DNA of 64,000 bases from Paragorgia papillata. Taxonomy: Eukaryota > Cnidaria > Anthozoa > Scleralcyonacea > Coralliidae. The DNA lies in assembly GCA_035771165.1 (NCBI GenBank), contig JAWNZC010000473.1, positions 2,983,001-3,047,000 of the forward strand, in the 5' to 3' direction. How positions within the stretch are numbered: the first letter of the stretch is position 1; each line of letters starts with the position of its first letter. Shown piece after piece: positions 44,313-56,365 of the stretch. The notes beneath the pieces were generated by a model that was not told the DNA's origin, made no database searches, and was given only the letters and a program-made list of their open reading frames with translations. Made by a program: the position numbers and the translations under genes.

Positions 44313-44564
44313 AAAATTGTCAGATTGGTACCCTTATTCACACACATCCACCCTGGGTAGTACTCTGGTAATTTTTGGGTAGGTGTGCCCATGTGACCTC
44401 AAAATTCTGGCACTCTCCTAGCCCTAAAAAGGGATTGCCTATACCCTATCCCAGACCTAAACTAAAAAACTCAATGCCCTAACCCAGCACTGGTGTCACA
44501 TCGGCAACCATACTCTATCTCAGAACTAAATAGACACCCTTTTTGAACAAAATAGGCACCCGGG

Positions 44565-44800
44565 GGAGCATGGGTGGCGTGTGCTGTTAGCGCGCTGCCT
44601 CTCACCAAAAGTTAAGCCCGGTCAGACGGGGTTAGTACTTGCATGGGTGACCGCTTGGGGATGACCTCGTTGTCGAGCTTGGAACTAATGTGAGTAGAAT
44701 TGTAGTTGGTCTCTCCTGTTCTTCGAGGCTTTTTTGCAGGGTTCTGCGGTTTTTCTCCCTCCGCAAAACCAACACTTACATCATGGTAGTCATGTTCAAT
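44565..44800 (+). repeat. 5S-rRNA-derived SINE, plus-strand copy
   Basis: The head has GTTAAGCCCGGTCAGACGGG, TTAGTACTTGCATGGGTGAC and CGCTTGGGG, close to the 3' half of animal 5S rRNA with its internal control region. The body has GTAGTTGGTCTCTCCTGTTC and TCGAGGCTTTTTTGCAGGGT. The 5' half of 5S is poorly matched, so this is not a functional 5S gene. Confidence 0.7.
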
Positions 44801-45160
44801 TGGGGCATTTCGCTCTGTTTGACCACCAGTTGCTATAGGCAATAAATCATTAAATCTATCGCAGACCAAAATAGGCAATTTGTATGCCCTATCCCAGACC
44901 CCGGAGCTCGAAAACCATGTCCTATAGGGCGGAACATACCTGTATACCTTATATATACGAGAGTACCCCAGACCCCCACCCACCCCCTAGTTTGTCAACA
45001 ATTTGTCAAAAATAAATTGAAAGTTTACTGTGGAATCTAGTATTATTATCGCACAAAAAACAAACAAACTTGGGAGCCTAATTAACAGAACAATTGAAAG
45101 ATAATAAAATATACTTACCCGTCCGATCACTTCAAAGTTGAAAGACAAAAAGTTACATTT

Positions 45161-45625
<465 letters not shown>

Positions 45626-46643
45626 TATAACTATATAACAATAAACTTCACAGTTTATTTTACTTCTAAGACAAGACAAACTGCTTGAGTTCGTTTCTTC
45701 GGCTTTCAGATCTTGAGTTCGTTTCTTCGGCTTTCTCGAAGCCGTTTATATATTCCGTGCACTATATTCAATTAGGAGCTCGAGTTTATAATATCTTAAC
45801 TTTTTACGTTAATTTAGAGTACAGTTAGTCACATACCTTGTCAAACAAAACTAACAAACAGTCGGTCTGTGTGCTGTCAAACACTTAAACACTTCTCGCC
45901 ACAGCACAGTAAAGTCGAATTGAAAGCGAAATAAAAGCGAAGCAGAATAGATCAAATGCACACGATAAACCAAAAAGACAACCACATGTGAAAAACACAT
46001 TTTGTTTTAGAGCCAATGACGCCAAATTCACATTTTTGACAGTTCAGAAAGATTTAAAACAGAAAACGTTTAGTCTGACGCCTTTGACATTTTCAGAGAT
46101 CCTAATACTGGAAAGGATTTTTCGATTACCATAGAACTTTTGGAAAAGTTGATGTCCATCACAGTTGTCATAATATGTATGAACTTGATTTTTTGGATGG
46201 TATTTGCGAATTCCCGGTTTAACAATTTTTGCAGTGTTAGAAATCTCTATGCGCGTCCAAGACATCGTTAATTCTTTGAAAATTTTAAAGGCGTCAGACT
46301 AAATGTTTTTGTAAATTTGTTTTCAACTCTCCAGAATGTCAAATTCGCATAAATTAATATCATCAATATTTTTTCATGCTCTTGTCTCGTTTTAACAAGA
46401 AGCAATGTGGCAGTTAAACAGGTTACATTTTTTTATTATTTTTTGGCAACGAAACGATCAGTGCGATTTCATCTCATAACAAGAATATTCTACATATTTC
46501 GCGGTTTATTTTGATATAAGATTTGGGTCGGGTACTTCTTCAGACAACGAGATATTTGAAGAAACGGGAATTGTTAATTTACACCGCAGTGAGATGAACT
46601 GTTATGAAATTGACAACCAAGATCAATATATTTATCGGGGAGA
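45626..46643. other. no gene; dispersed repeat with inverted ends at 46,065-46,350
   Basis: GTTTAGTCTGACGCCTTTGACATT is mirrored by AAAGGCGTCAGACTAAATG about 230 bp on. The part from TTAACAATTTTTGCAGT onward recurs as a direct copy at 48,935-49,100. Confidence 0.55.
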
Positions 46644-48062
46644 TAGATAGATGGTTTATTGCAGTCAATAGGCTGAATTACGTCATATCTTACACTTTAA
46701 AATATATACAATGTTATAATAATAATAGTAAACAATTGTAAAAGAGTTGTAACAAGTGTTAAAAATCTAGACCTTGGTTGCATTAGATATTATAAAACAA
46801 TTTTTAAATCTATTAGTGCGAAAATTTGAACTAAAGGTGCGATTCTTCCTCAACACTCTGGCATTGTTCCTCGGCGGCAAAAGGCTTCGTAGTTTATGTT
46901 TTTCATTTGATATAATGTCCTGAAATAGCTTACTTGTCAAGTGTTGGCGTCGGTCTTGCAGAGATTCAAGTCCCGTATGTGTTAGCGCCTCGTCATATGA
47001 TTGCCAGGGGAATATAATGCGCATGGCACGCTTCTGAATTGTTTCTAATTCAATAGATAAATTGTCGGTAAGCTATTGTGGAATACCGGGCATGCGTATT
47101 CAGTTAAGGGCCTAATACAAGTTCTGTAAAACTGAATTAGTTCGCCACTGTTTATCTGGGATCTTTTAAGCTGAGCTAGGAAGTATAATCTCTTTCTCGC
47201 ATTCTTGATGATCTCAGAAATATGAACATTCCACTTGAGATTACTAGAAATATTTATACCTAAAATTTTGGCATTTTCAACTATTTCTAGATTATTTCCA
47301 TTAACTATAATAGGGTCGAAATTAGACTTAGATTTGCTGAAGCTGATCCGCAGTTCTTTGCATTTAGCTTCATTTAGCTGAAAACTATCTGCCTGGGTCT
47401 TGTTAATTAAAATGTCTACTGCGTCTTGGATGAGGCTGGTCTCACCCTTAGTTACGATCTCAGCGATGGTGGTATCATCGACATACTTCCACATTGTAGT
47501 ATCAGGAACGTCAAGATCATTTACCATTATTGTGAACAACCAGGTTCCGAGTTTTGTTCCCTGAGGCACACCGGATGGAATGGACGCCCATTCAGAGTAA
47601 CAATCTTGGCTGAGTTTTACACGTTGTCTTCGACAAGTCAGGAAGCCGGTTATCCAGTCAATGATTCTTTCGGGTAGATCGTAGTCCCTTAATTTCCTAA
47701 GTAGTATATGATGATCAATAAGATCAAATGCCTTCTTGAAATAAAATAATACTGTTCTGACGGTTGCTCCATTGCCATCGGTGGAACTGTTCCATGTATG
47801 GAGCATACTAATGAGTGCATGGGTGGTGCTTGAGCCAGGGACTGTACCAAATTGGTTAGGGTCAACTTATTTTGGGTACTGCTGGTTTGACAAACATGTC
47901 TACCACATAGTCCTCGGCGAGTTTGGATAATATTGGTGTTAGTGATATCGGCAGGAGGTGTTTGTTGACGTCATATACCGGTTTCTTTTTGGGTATTGGA
48001 ATGATATCGTCATCTTTCCAGGACCTAGGTAGAATGGTTTCTTGGTATGGAGCAGTAGTACA
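46644..48062 (-). pseudogene. LINE (CR1/L2/Rex-like) RT, minus strand, 5' truncated
   Basis: From about 48,060 leftwards: RSWKDDDIIPIPKKKPVYD, PNQFGTVPGSSTTHAL, block A FKKAFDLIDHHIL, block B GVPQGTKLGTWLF, block C YVDDTT, then KILGINISSNLKWNVHI, and after a frameshift at about 47,050 the C-terminal QKRAMRIIFPW. A stop sits just before DPNQFG. The 3' UTR ends in a short (ATCT)n tail at 46,644-46,660. The endonuclease domain is absent. Confidence 0.88.
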
Positions 48063-48283
48063 CCGTGTTAATGTTCAGTTAAACTCTTAATCGTATGAAA
48101 ATCAGCAATGTAGAAACTCAGTCGTTTATTTAAATTAGCAGCAATATTTCATCAAGGTTATAGAAAGGAAGAAAATCAATGGACTAAATAAAACGACAGA
48201 CGTTTTTCCATTTTTTAAATATTTGCCGTTTAACTAGAAGCTTAAATTTCCACCACGAATAGAATTTTTCAAAAGCTTCTGTA

Positions 48284-48284
<1 letters not shown>

Positions 48285-48342
<58 letters not shown>
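48285..48342. repeat. (AT)n microsatellite
   Basis: About 28 AT dinucleotides without interruption. Confidence 0.95.
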
Positions 48343-48343
<1 letters not shown>

Positions 48344-49675
48344 ATGTTGTGCGTTAAGTATTTCAAAAGATATCTAAAATTCTGTAACACTTGTGAGAAG
48401 TCAATTTCCTGTTTATTTGTAATATTATTTTAAACAGTGGTTCGCACATTTTGGACATTTTAATAAGTTTAATAAAACGCAGAATCTTGAACTATACATC
48501 AAATGAAAGCTAAAAAATATATTTCTATTACGTTTTGACCAATTGTTCTGAAATGTTTAATGCTAAAAGATACAAACAGTATCTAGGAGCTGAACCTTTA
48601 AAATTGACAAGTATTGTAATACACTGCATGCTTGCTTAATTTTCAAAAAATCTAGTCTTAAAGACTAACAAAGGTTTCATTTTTTAGGTTCAGCTCCTTC
48701 AATACGTATTCATTGATAAAATTAATCACTAAAACAATGTTCTAGGCCATTCCTTCATGAGTTATCATTTTTGAAAACAAAGGTTCTTTATCGTCATGGG
48801 GGACAATTATCTCGGTTACCATAGCAACACAAGAGTAGGTCACAGTATTTTCTGGGTCACATTTTCACATGCTCTAATCATATGATCCTTATTCACTCTT
48901 ATGTTTAAATTTAAAGAAAAAAGGCATTTTGGTGTCAGACCCCCTTAACAATTTTAGCAGTATTAGAAATCTCTATGTTCGTCCAAGACATTGTTTATTC
49001 CACTAATAGAATCTTTGAAAATTTTAAATGGGTCAGACTAAATGTTTTCTGTTAGTTTGTTTTCAACTGTGGAGAATGTCAAATTCGCATAAATTGGCGA
49101 AAATCGAGAAAAAATACCCAAAACAAATCATTAGATTTGTGTGACGTTTTGTTGCGCACGCGAAAACTTTACGCTTATTTTATTGAGAAGTTGGCGTAGA
49201 TTCAGAAAAGCTTGGGTTTTAGTCAAAAGGAAAGTTTACAAAATAGCTACTAATAACCAAAAATAGTCAAAATTCATTAAGTCAGGTTTTTTCAAGGGGA
49301 AAACACTAAAATGCGGCATTTCATCCAGTAGGAATGTAGCATCTAAATTTTACTTTGGAAGTCAAGCCGTGTCATAAAAAAGAAATGCATATTTAAAAAA
49401 ATGTTGGGTGCACTCCGCCTTAATATGTTGGGAAAATGTTTTCCCATAAAAAAAACCCCAGCCCATAGGCGTTTCACTATTGCATGCCACTTATCCGGAT
49501 TTTGTGCACACACAATTCAACCACCCTCTACACCCTTCTCAGAGGAGACTCCAGTAAAAGTCGATGGACTTGAACTAGTTGCATCGGAGACGTTGGCATC
49601 GAGACCCAAAGCTCGTTAGTAATTATTACTTTGATGCCGCCTTTAACTATGGCCAGAACCGACAGTAGGAATAAA
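48343..49675. other. no gene; second copy of the 46.2-kb repeat at 48,935-49,100
   Basis: TTAACAATTTTAGCAGTATT through CAAATTCGCATAAATT repeats 46,217-46,355 in direct orientation. The rest is AT-rich and non-coding. Confidence 0.5.
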
Positions 49676-49869
49676 CCAGACCTATTTTTCTGCCCTCGTG
49701 CCTCTGCGAACCCGAGCGGAGATTTGATTTCCGTGACGTATTACCTTTGGTCTCGTGTTATCCACTGATCTCTATAAAAGGACTGGATAGAGCATCTATT
49801 GTTCAGGAATTGATGCCGGAAGTGAGCGTGGCGGCCGTCTTACTAGGACCCACTTGGGTCCTAAACAAT

Positions 49870-49953
49870 ATGGCGTACATAGGAGTGGAAAGCAGTTTAA
49901 CGACGTTTTTCGCCAAATTCGAGAAGTTTGCTAAGATTTACCACCGAATTAAG
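49870..49953 (+). CDS. putative first coding exon, duplicated in both arms
   Basis: ATG at 49,870 opens 28 codons (MAYIGVESSLTTFFAKFEKF and 8 more), ending at a possible donor AAG/GTTCGTAATC. The mirrored exon is at 51,789-51,872 on the minus strand and differs at only two of the 28 residues. A TATA-like box lies about 90 bp upstream in both copies. I recognise no domain. It may be the 5' exon of a transposon gene of which only the promoter end remains. Confidence 0.35.
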
Positions 49954-50540
49954 GTTCGTAATCTTATTTTATGTAATAGTTAAGTGTTTTCAACTCTTTA
50001 TTCCTTTTACAAAGGCATTTTTTGCGAAAGATACCTGCCAAAGTATTTGCTTCACGAATCACGGTATTAACAAAATAGTCGGTAAACAAATGTCTTCCAA
50101 GTCCGCATGTGTACTTGTTTCTCTCTTTATTTTGTAGTATAAACGCCGTATTATTAAATGGTTTACTGTGATTTGTTTCCTTTAAGTTTTGATTGATTTA
50201 TTGTCGAGTAATCCAAATGAGAATTCAAATTTGGAAAAGTTCTAGCATAAAACCTTATAGTCCATTTGCCACCTTTAATATGTTTCTTTAGGCAACCTTG
50301 TTGCCATCAGAAGTGTATTGTTGTTTTTTTATGGTTTTGTACTCGCATGGATCTATAGAAATAAATTAGCTTGCAATGCAATTTATATAATAAAGGCCTT
50401 CATAAGTATGACTTGTCGTTTTGAGTTATACCACTAAAGTTGAATCATAATTTTTGCTTTAAATGGTCGGCTTTTCAATGAAAACCAGCTAAACTTTACA
50501 TTTTTTACAAGTAAATGCACCTGTTGATATTACCATTTCT

Positions 50541-50593
50541 GCAGAGTGTCTGGGATGCCAACTAAAACTCTAACAGTATCCCAGACACTCTGC
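50541..50593. repeat. short perfect hairpin
   Basis: GCAGAGTGTCTGGGAT is mirrored by ATCCCAGACACTCTGC with a spacer of about 20 nt. Confidence 0.7.
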
Positions 50594-51999
50594 AAGTTTA
50601 TTATTACATAAATGAAATATAATATAGCCACCTGCAAATAAATATTCACAACAATACAGCAAGAGCATTTGCATAATCTATTTTTAATATTTCTATATTT
50701 GAAAATACATTATTAATTCTCTTGTTTTGGTTGAAGCTACTTTCAATGACACATCTTGATGTTCAGGGCTTCTCATAATCCCATCATAGAATTCTCTTGT
50801 CAATATAAACTCTATGTTTTGGTGACTTTTGCCCTTATCAAATGCATTGCAATGGACTCAGTACAGCAAAATTTGGGTTTGCCATCTTGAGAAGGAAACC
50901 ACAACCAACCTTTGTGGTAAAAACCCAGTTAAAAAGTCAGTTACTATAGTGTTCTTTGGAAGACAAGTAATGCTAATTGTGGTAAAAAACTAAATATTTA
51001 TAAATATTTACTTAAAATTATAGAAATGCAACTCCACATATAGAAGCTTTTAATATATACATGCATACAGTATTGAAATCTCTCTAATCACTGAACAGCA
51101 ATAACTATTACAATAACAGAGCAAATGTTACATAGGGTGACAATCTGTATCCAGATTAACACCTGAGCCACTGGATTACAAAATAAAATACATGTATTAA
51201 AAGCTGATACTAAAGCCAAGCCAATTGCATGTATGTGTACAACCTGTAAAGGTAATAAACTGAAGATTACAGTCTACTAAGATGATAGAGCAAAGATCAC
51301 TTGCAGCAAGTTTTGATGACTAGAGAGATATGCTGAACTATTGATCTAGATAAGTAAGGGTAGCAAACTGACAAATAGAAAAATAGTCCATGAGTCATTG
51401 ACCAGTTAGTAAAATCAAGGGTCCAAATTATGCGTTCACGTTAAAGATTTTTACTAAGTAATATAAATTGCATGTATAAGGTTTTAATATGCTAAAACTT
51501 TTCCAAATTTGAATTCCCATTTGGATTTAATAATCGGCAATAAATCAATCAAAACTTAAAGAAAACCCATCACAGTAAACCATTTAATAATACGGCGTTT
51601 ATACTACAAAATAAAGAGAGAAACAAGTACACATGCGGACTTGGAAGACATTTGTTTACCGACTATTTTGTTAATACCGAGATTCGTGAAGCAAATGCAT
51701 AGGCAGGTATCTTTCGCAAAAAAAAGCCTTTGTAAAAGGAATAAAGAGTTGAAAACACTTAACTATTACATAAAATAAGATTACGAACCGTAATTAGGTG
51801 GTAAATCTTAGCAAACTTCTCGAATTTGGCGAAAAACGTCGTTAAACTGCTTTCCACTCCTATGTACGCCATATTGTTTAGGACCCAAGTGGGTCCTAGT
51901 AAGATGGCCGCCGCTGCTCACTTCCGGCATCAAAATTAGGGCGCGAGAAACAATAGATGCGCTATCCAGTCCTTTTATAGAGATCAGTGGTGTTATCCA

Positions 52000-53565
52000 A
52001 TCAAATTTGAAAATATATTTACCTAAAATTTCCCACGCGTGGACTCACGCTGAACGAAGTCAAGGAAGGAGCACAAAATATTTGCAATTTTTGACAAGTA
52101 TATTGTATAGTATTATATATTAAACGATGAACGACACTCCACAGAAATTGTCACACCAGGCCGATACTTGTTTTCGTTGTCAAAAAACATTTCCCGCGAT
52201 ACGGGAGAAAATTATTTAACACTAACCAGATGTTGACCTCGACGCCGCTCAAGAAAGCTGAAACTCACCTTCACCAGTTCGAGCCGCTTCAGAAACTCAA
52301 AAGAAAGAGACTAAAGTTCATCTTACTGTAAAATATCTGAGTAAAACAATACGGAAAGAACTGGTAAATTACTTTGCGGTCCTCGGATAAGCAATTGTTC
52401 ACGGCTCTCACCAGAGAATTGCCACGGAAATGCGGAATTGCTAAAGCGGTATTGAAGAATGACACGTTGAAACTGATGCGTCCTGGACTTCTGACTTTGG
52501 AAGTTAACGGCTTAGTATTTTCACGACGACAGCCTTCCACGCTCCGAGTAAAAACAAAGGCGGAGAGTAACAAGTTTTGAATTTGAAAAGTTATGCATCT
52601 TATGCCTTTTTGATGACTATTGCGTCTTCAAGAAAATAAAATCCTGAGTGGCTTCCCAGTATAGCAGTGACTGGTTCGACAATAATGATAACTGTAGTAT
52701 AAATCCTGGTTTTCACTAGAGTATAAGCACAAGCATATGGCCATAAACAAAAGACAATACAAAGAAATGTATCTGACATTTTGCCTGGAAACGTCAACAG
52801 TATAACAATTGTTGCAACTATAAACGCGACAATTGTTGTCGTTAATCCGCTGTAATGACATGTTTAATAATATAAAAGTTTCACAGAACACAGATACACA
52901 CTTTCATAAGCTGATGCTTATGCTTATATCGTTAGTGAAAACAATGCTTAAACAACAATTATATTACTTTTCAAAAAGAGTATTTAGCAGTGACAGCTAG
53001 ATCGTTAAGAAAATGTGAATGACAATATTTAATATTGCTAGGCTCAGTTGAAATGAAAGCTGTAATTTAGGACAAAGAACAACAGATATTTTTCTCAACA
53101 TTTTTGTCTTAAATATAATCACAACATAATAAGTCATAAAACATATTGCAATCTCAAAAAACAAACTTGGAATCACATTTCAGCGAGTATTATTTGCAGA
53201 GACTACATAGATATTTCGATAGTCACTTTCTTATTTGGAAACTGGTGTTGTTTACGATTTGTTGAAATTACGTACCATTGTTCTGAAATTGACACATCGA
53301 CTGCCACAGCTTTCACAGCCTTCTTGTATTATAAATGTCGCTGTGAACCATTTCCCGCCATATCATCTTTCATCACCTAGCCACAACTCTGGTGATCCAA
53401 ACACGATGAAAAAGTTGGATGGAAAACTCTCCGTTTAGTACCGCTGTCAGTCGATCGAACCGAACATCTAACGTGATTCGTTCAGCGATTCGGCACTATA
53501 AATCCCAAGATAATTACATGTAAGGCGGCTGACTTGGTCAGGCTTCGCTCGGCTGGATATTGAAC
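52000..53565. other. no identified gene; remnant of a MITE end
   Basis: Short frames at 52,374-52,580 and 53,235-53,438 are not recognisable. At 52,800-52,860, GTTGCAACTATAAACGCGAC and AATCCGCTGTAA resemble the end of the MITE at 55,715-55,959. Confidence 0.4.
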
Positions 53566-53746
53566 CAAACACGAGTGGCAAGGCTTGAAATATTAGGGAC
53601 TTCCCAAAGCCAGTAGGCAAATTCACGAAAAGATCCTTTCTCTCTTTGCCGACGTATTTTATAGCATGCTCTTGATGTTTATTCAACCTTTTAATGCTAA
53701 AAACTTGACAAACTTTGATAAGCGCACTCTCGATACTTTCAGTCAT
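53566..53746 (-). pseudogene. RecQ-like helicase, N-terminal exon fragment
   Basis: ATG at 53,746. FSIKRLNKHQEHAIKYV matches the Q-motif/F-x-L-R-x-x-Q region of RecQ helicases and LPTGFGKSLIFQALP is Walker A. The similarity ends at LVFG, where a GGTTCAATA donor could lie; after it the frame runs into unrelated sequence to a stop. Helicase motifs II-VI are absent from the window on the left, so this is an isolated exon. It lies within the composite element. Confidence 0.7.
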
Positions 53747-53955
53747 TTCAGATTAGCCTTCGCTCCTTTGTTTCCACGCGTTTGCGTTGTTTATCCCGCA
53801 CAAATCCCGCGCGTTAGTTCCCTGTTTTTAAGAGGTAAATTTTGATTGGATAAAAATGTATTACGTCACGGAAAACAAATCTCGGCTCGGGTTCGCAGAC
53901 CGTAGTTTTCGCGGGAGGCACGAGGGCAGAAAAATAGGTCTGGGTTCGCAGGCTA

Positions 53956-54044
53956 CATGGCGGCAGGCGTTTCCTCCCCTCCGCCTCGCCCTCTCCCGTT
54001 TTTTCGCCCCCATCCCCTACTGAAACGCCTGCTATGCAGGCTAC
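53956..54044. repeat. GC-rich TAGCC-type terminal module
   Basis: GGCAGGCGTTTCCTCCCC to GAAACGCCTGCTATGCAGGCTA, with the same plan as the end modules of the 25.2-27.1-kb element and of 22,960-23,240. Probably a solo MITE abutting the end at 53,955. Confidence 0.6.
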
Positions 54045-54216
54045 GTCACTGCTCGTGTATGATATATTTACGGTGGCCCACAACTGTCACGCCAAAAAAC
54101 TTTAATCCAGGCCAAAAAACTTTAATCCACGCCAAAAAACTTTAATCCACGCACGCCAAAAAATTTTCAATCCAAAAAAACAATAACCAATCAAAGAGTC
54201 TGGGCACGAGGACAAA

Positions 54217-55388
54217 ATGGCGGAAAGAGATGATGACGACGGCGAGAACAGCGATGTTGCTGGTGAAGACGAACGTGATGTACTTGAATATTATTTTCGG
54301 AAAGGATATACGTATGATGAAATGCTTCGTTTCTAATCTGACTTTCATGGTTTTGATATGAGCGTGAGTACTCTACAAAGGCGATTAAACGAACACGATT
54401 TAAGAAGAAGGCAGGTAAATTACGACATGGCGGCACTGAGAAGACGAATACAAGCAGAACTTGATGGTCCTGGCTGTATGGATGGCTATAGATCGTTATG
54501 GCACACTCTCAGGATGGAAGGTATCCAAGTTCCCCGAATAGTCGTGCAACAACTACTAGCAGGAATGGATCCAGTAGGTAGAGACTTAAGAATGGCACAC
54601 CGTTTAACGAGAAGGCAGTATCACAATCCAGGGCCTAATCACGCATGGCATTGCGATCGATACGACAAGTTAAAACCATACAGATTTCCTGTGCATGGGT
54701 GTATAGACGGTTGGAGCCGAAAAGTCCTCTGGTTAAAAATAACGAGATCAAACAACTCTCCAGATGTTATAGCCTCCTTCTATCTTGAATGCGTCCGTCA
54801 TCACAATGGATGTCCGGTGCGATTAATCACTGATAAGGGTACGGAAAATGGTACAGCTGCCACAATTCAATGTTTTTTTCGCGACAATCTGGAAGCGCAC
54901 AAATATGTTAGTTCGACTCATAATCAACGAATAGAAGCATGGTGGGCATATCTAAGGAAAAGTCGTTCCAATTGGTGGATAAGGACTTGATTGAGCAAGA
55001 TATTCTCAATACTGCTGACGAACTTCATATGGAGTGTTTCTGGTTTTGTTTTTCTGCCCTACTCCAGAGTGATCTAGATAATGTGAAGGAACATTGGAAC
55101 ACTCATCACATAAGACCTTCAAGGCATGCGTCTGTTTCGGGTCGTCCTAACTCGTTGTTTACTTTTCCTGATATTCAGGGTGGTCAAAACAACTTACTCC
55201 TTGAGGTTCCCGAGCATAAATTCAATTATGTAGTCGATGAACTTGTTGAGATTGACCACAGTAACACTTACCAGGAATACTTTGAACACCTAATTCTGAA
55301 CAGTGAACTAGAGCATGGGGAGGATTGGCGTTCTGCTCTTAACTTGTACAGGGAATTATTACGAATAGCTGCAAATGGAAGAGATTGA
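54217..55388 (+). pseudogene. integrase-core (DDE) transposase of the 8-kb element
   Basis: Starts MAERDDDDGENSDVAGED, then EYYFRKGYTYDEMLRF, an in-frame TAA at about 54,334, and an HTH-like STLQRRLNEHDLRRRQ. The catalytic core follows: NHAWHCDRYDKLKPY (first Asp), HGCIDGWSRKVLWLK, RLITDKGTENGTAA (second Asp) and NQRIEAWWAYLRKSR (Glu). A frameshift at about 54,985 loses a few residues; the C-terminal region (HMECFWFCFSALLQSDLDNV, HHIRPSR) continues to 55,388. All three acidic residues are present, but the gene cannot be translated as one piece. Confidence 0.85.
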
Positions 55389-56365
55389 CATACTGTAGTC
55401 TTGGTAGATTTTTTGGGCACAGTTTTTTGAGTTTTGACATTGTTTTCGAATATTTTTATGAACTTTCTATTAATCGGCAAAGTCTAATTATTATTATGTA
55501 ATGTATTACATGCGTTTCGATTTTAAGAGATTGAGAGGTGGTGGTGATTCTATGAGTTGCTTGAGATGAGCGATCACTCTAAATATATAAACCATTAATA
55601 ATTACTGTGTTTTAAATATATAAGAAAAGGCTTTAGTTGGTGTTATTCAATTACATGGAAATGAGGCTATATCACTCTTGCGATTAATCTGTTTACAATT
55701 ATTTCCTTGAATTACAGCGGATTCAGGTTGAGCGTTTAATAATTGTCGCGTTTGTTGCAGCTGATTAATTATACGATGTTTCTAGGAAAAATGTCAGACG
55801 TTGCTGGGCGGGGCTTAAATTCAGATGCAACGCAGATATTTTTAGACAAAACGTCGTGAGTCCCGCCCAGCATCGTCTGACATTTTGTAAAGAAACGTCT
55901 TAATGAAGTGTTGCAACTAACGCGACAATTGTTGTCAAACGGTCAACCTGAATCCGCTGTAAGAAATTAACGATTTAAAAACCCGATTCTTTATCGCAAA
56001 GACACCGCTTGTATAATCAATACCTCCGCAAGTTTCATTTCAATATCAATATAATATTTCAACTAACATTTAGACACGATAGTATAATACATACAATAAC
56101 TCAACTGGTTACTCAGTGTGTTGTGTAACCCTAACTAGTTACGCTGTATTCCACTGGATGTAAATATTTGTGAGAAAAGAAATGTAAACATTTGTTTTAT
56201 TAATAAAACAATACAAACGGACCAAACGGACTTATAAACAAAGAACTTCTTTAATAATGTCAGACTACGGCTTTTGGTAAAAGTCAAGGACTAAAATATG
56301 GTTTCCCTATACAACTTACTATGGTTCAAACTAACAAATGTTCAAACTATAGGTTTTCCAATATT
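55389..56365. other. spacer between convergent genes
   Basis: AT-rich; contains the TA-flanked MITE at 55,713-55,961 and no other feature. Confidence 0.5.
55713..55961. mobile_element. TA-flanked MITE with CAGCGGATTCAGG ends
   Basis: CAGCGGATTCAGGTTGA (55,715) is mirrored by the sequence ending at 55,959, with TA on both sides. An inner hairpin (AATGTCAGACG, GGGCGGG) occupies the middle. Tc1/mariner/pogo class by the TA and CAG ends. Confidence 0.75.

Larger units (their letters stand above)
49763..51990. repeat. 0.5-kb inverted duplication around a 1.2-kb spacer
   Basis: Arm 49,763-50,255 and arm 51,480-51,990 are inverted copies with only scattered differences. Each arm has a TATA-like TCTATAAAAG, a GCCGGAAGTGAGC block, a short exon-like frame and a shared AT-rich end. 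The spacer is non-coding apart from a hairpin at 50,541-50,593. Confidence 0.85.
49676..53955. mobile_element. 4.3-kb composite element with inverted ends
   Basis: CCAGACCTATTTTTCTGCCC (49,676) is mirrored by the sequence ending at 53,943 for about 70 bp (CGTGCCTC, GAACCCGAGC, TTTCCGTGACGTA). The right end then reads GGGTTCGCAGGCTA, a TAGCCTGCG-type terminus; the left one seems truncated at this point. No target duplication could be fixed. Inside are a 0.5-kb inverted duplication and a helicase exon fragment. Confidence 0.55.

Noticed and set aside
44565..44800. Functional 5S rRNA gene
   Set aside because: Only the 3' half and internal control region match, with many differences, and the sequence continues into a SINE-like body shared with another copy.
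52374..52580. Small protein gene on either strand
   Set aside because: No recognised motif, no splice or promoter support, and both strands are open over the same stretch.
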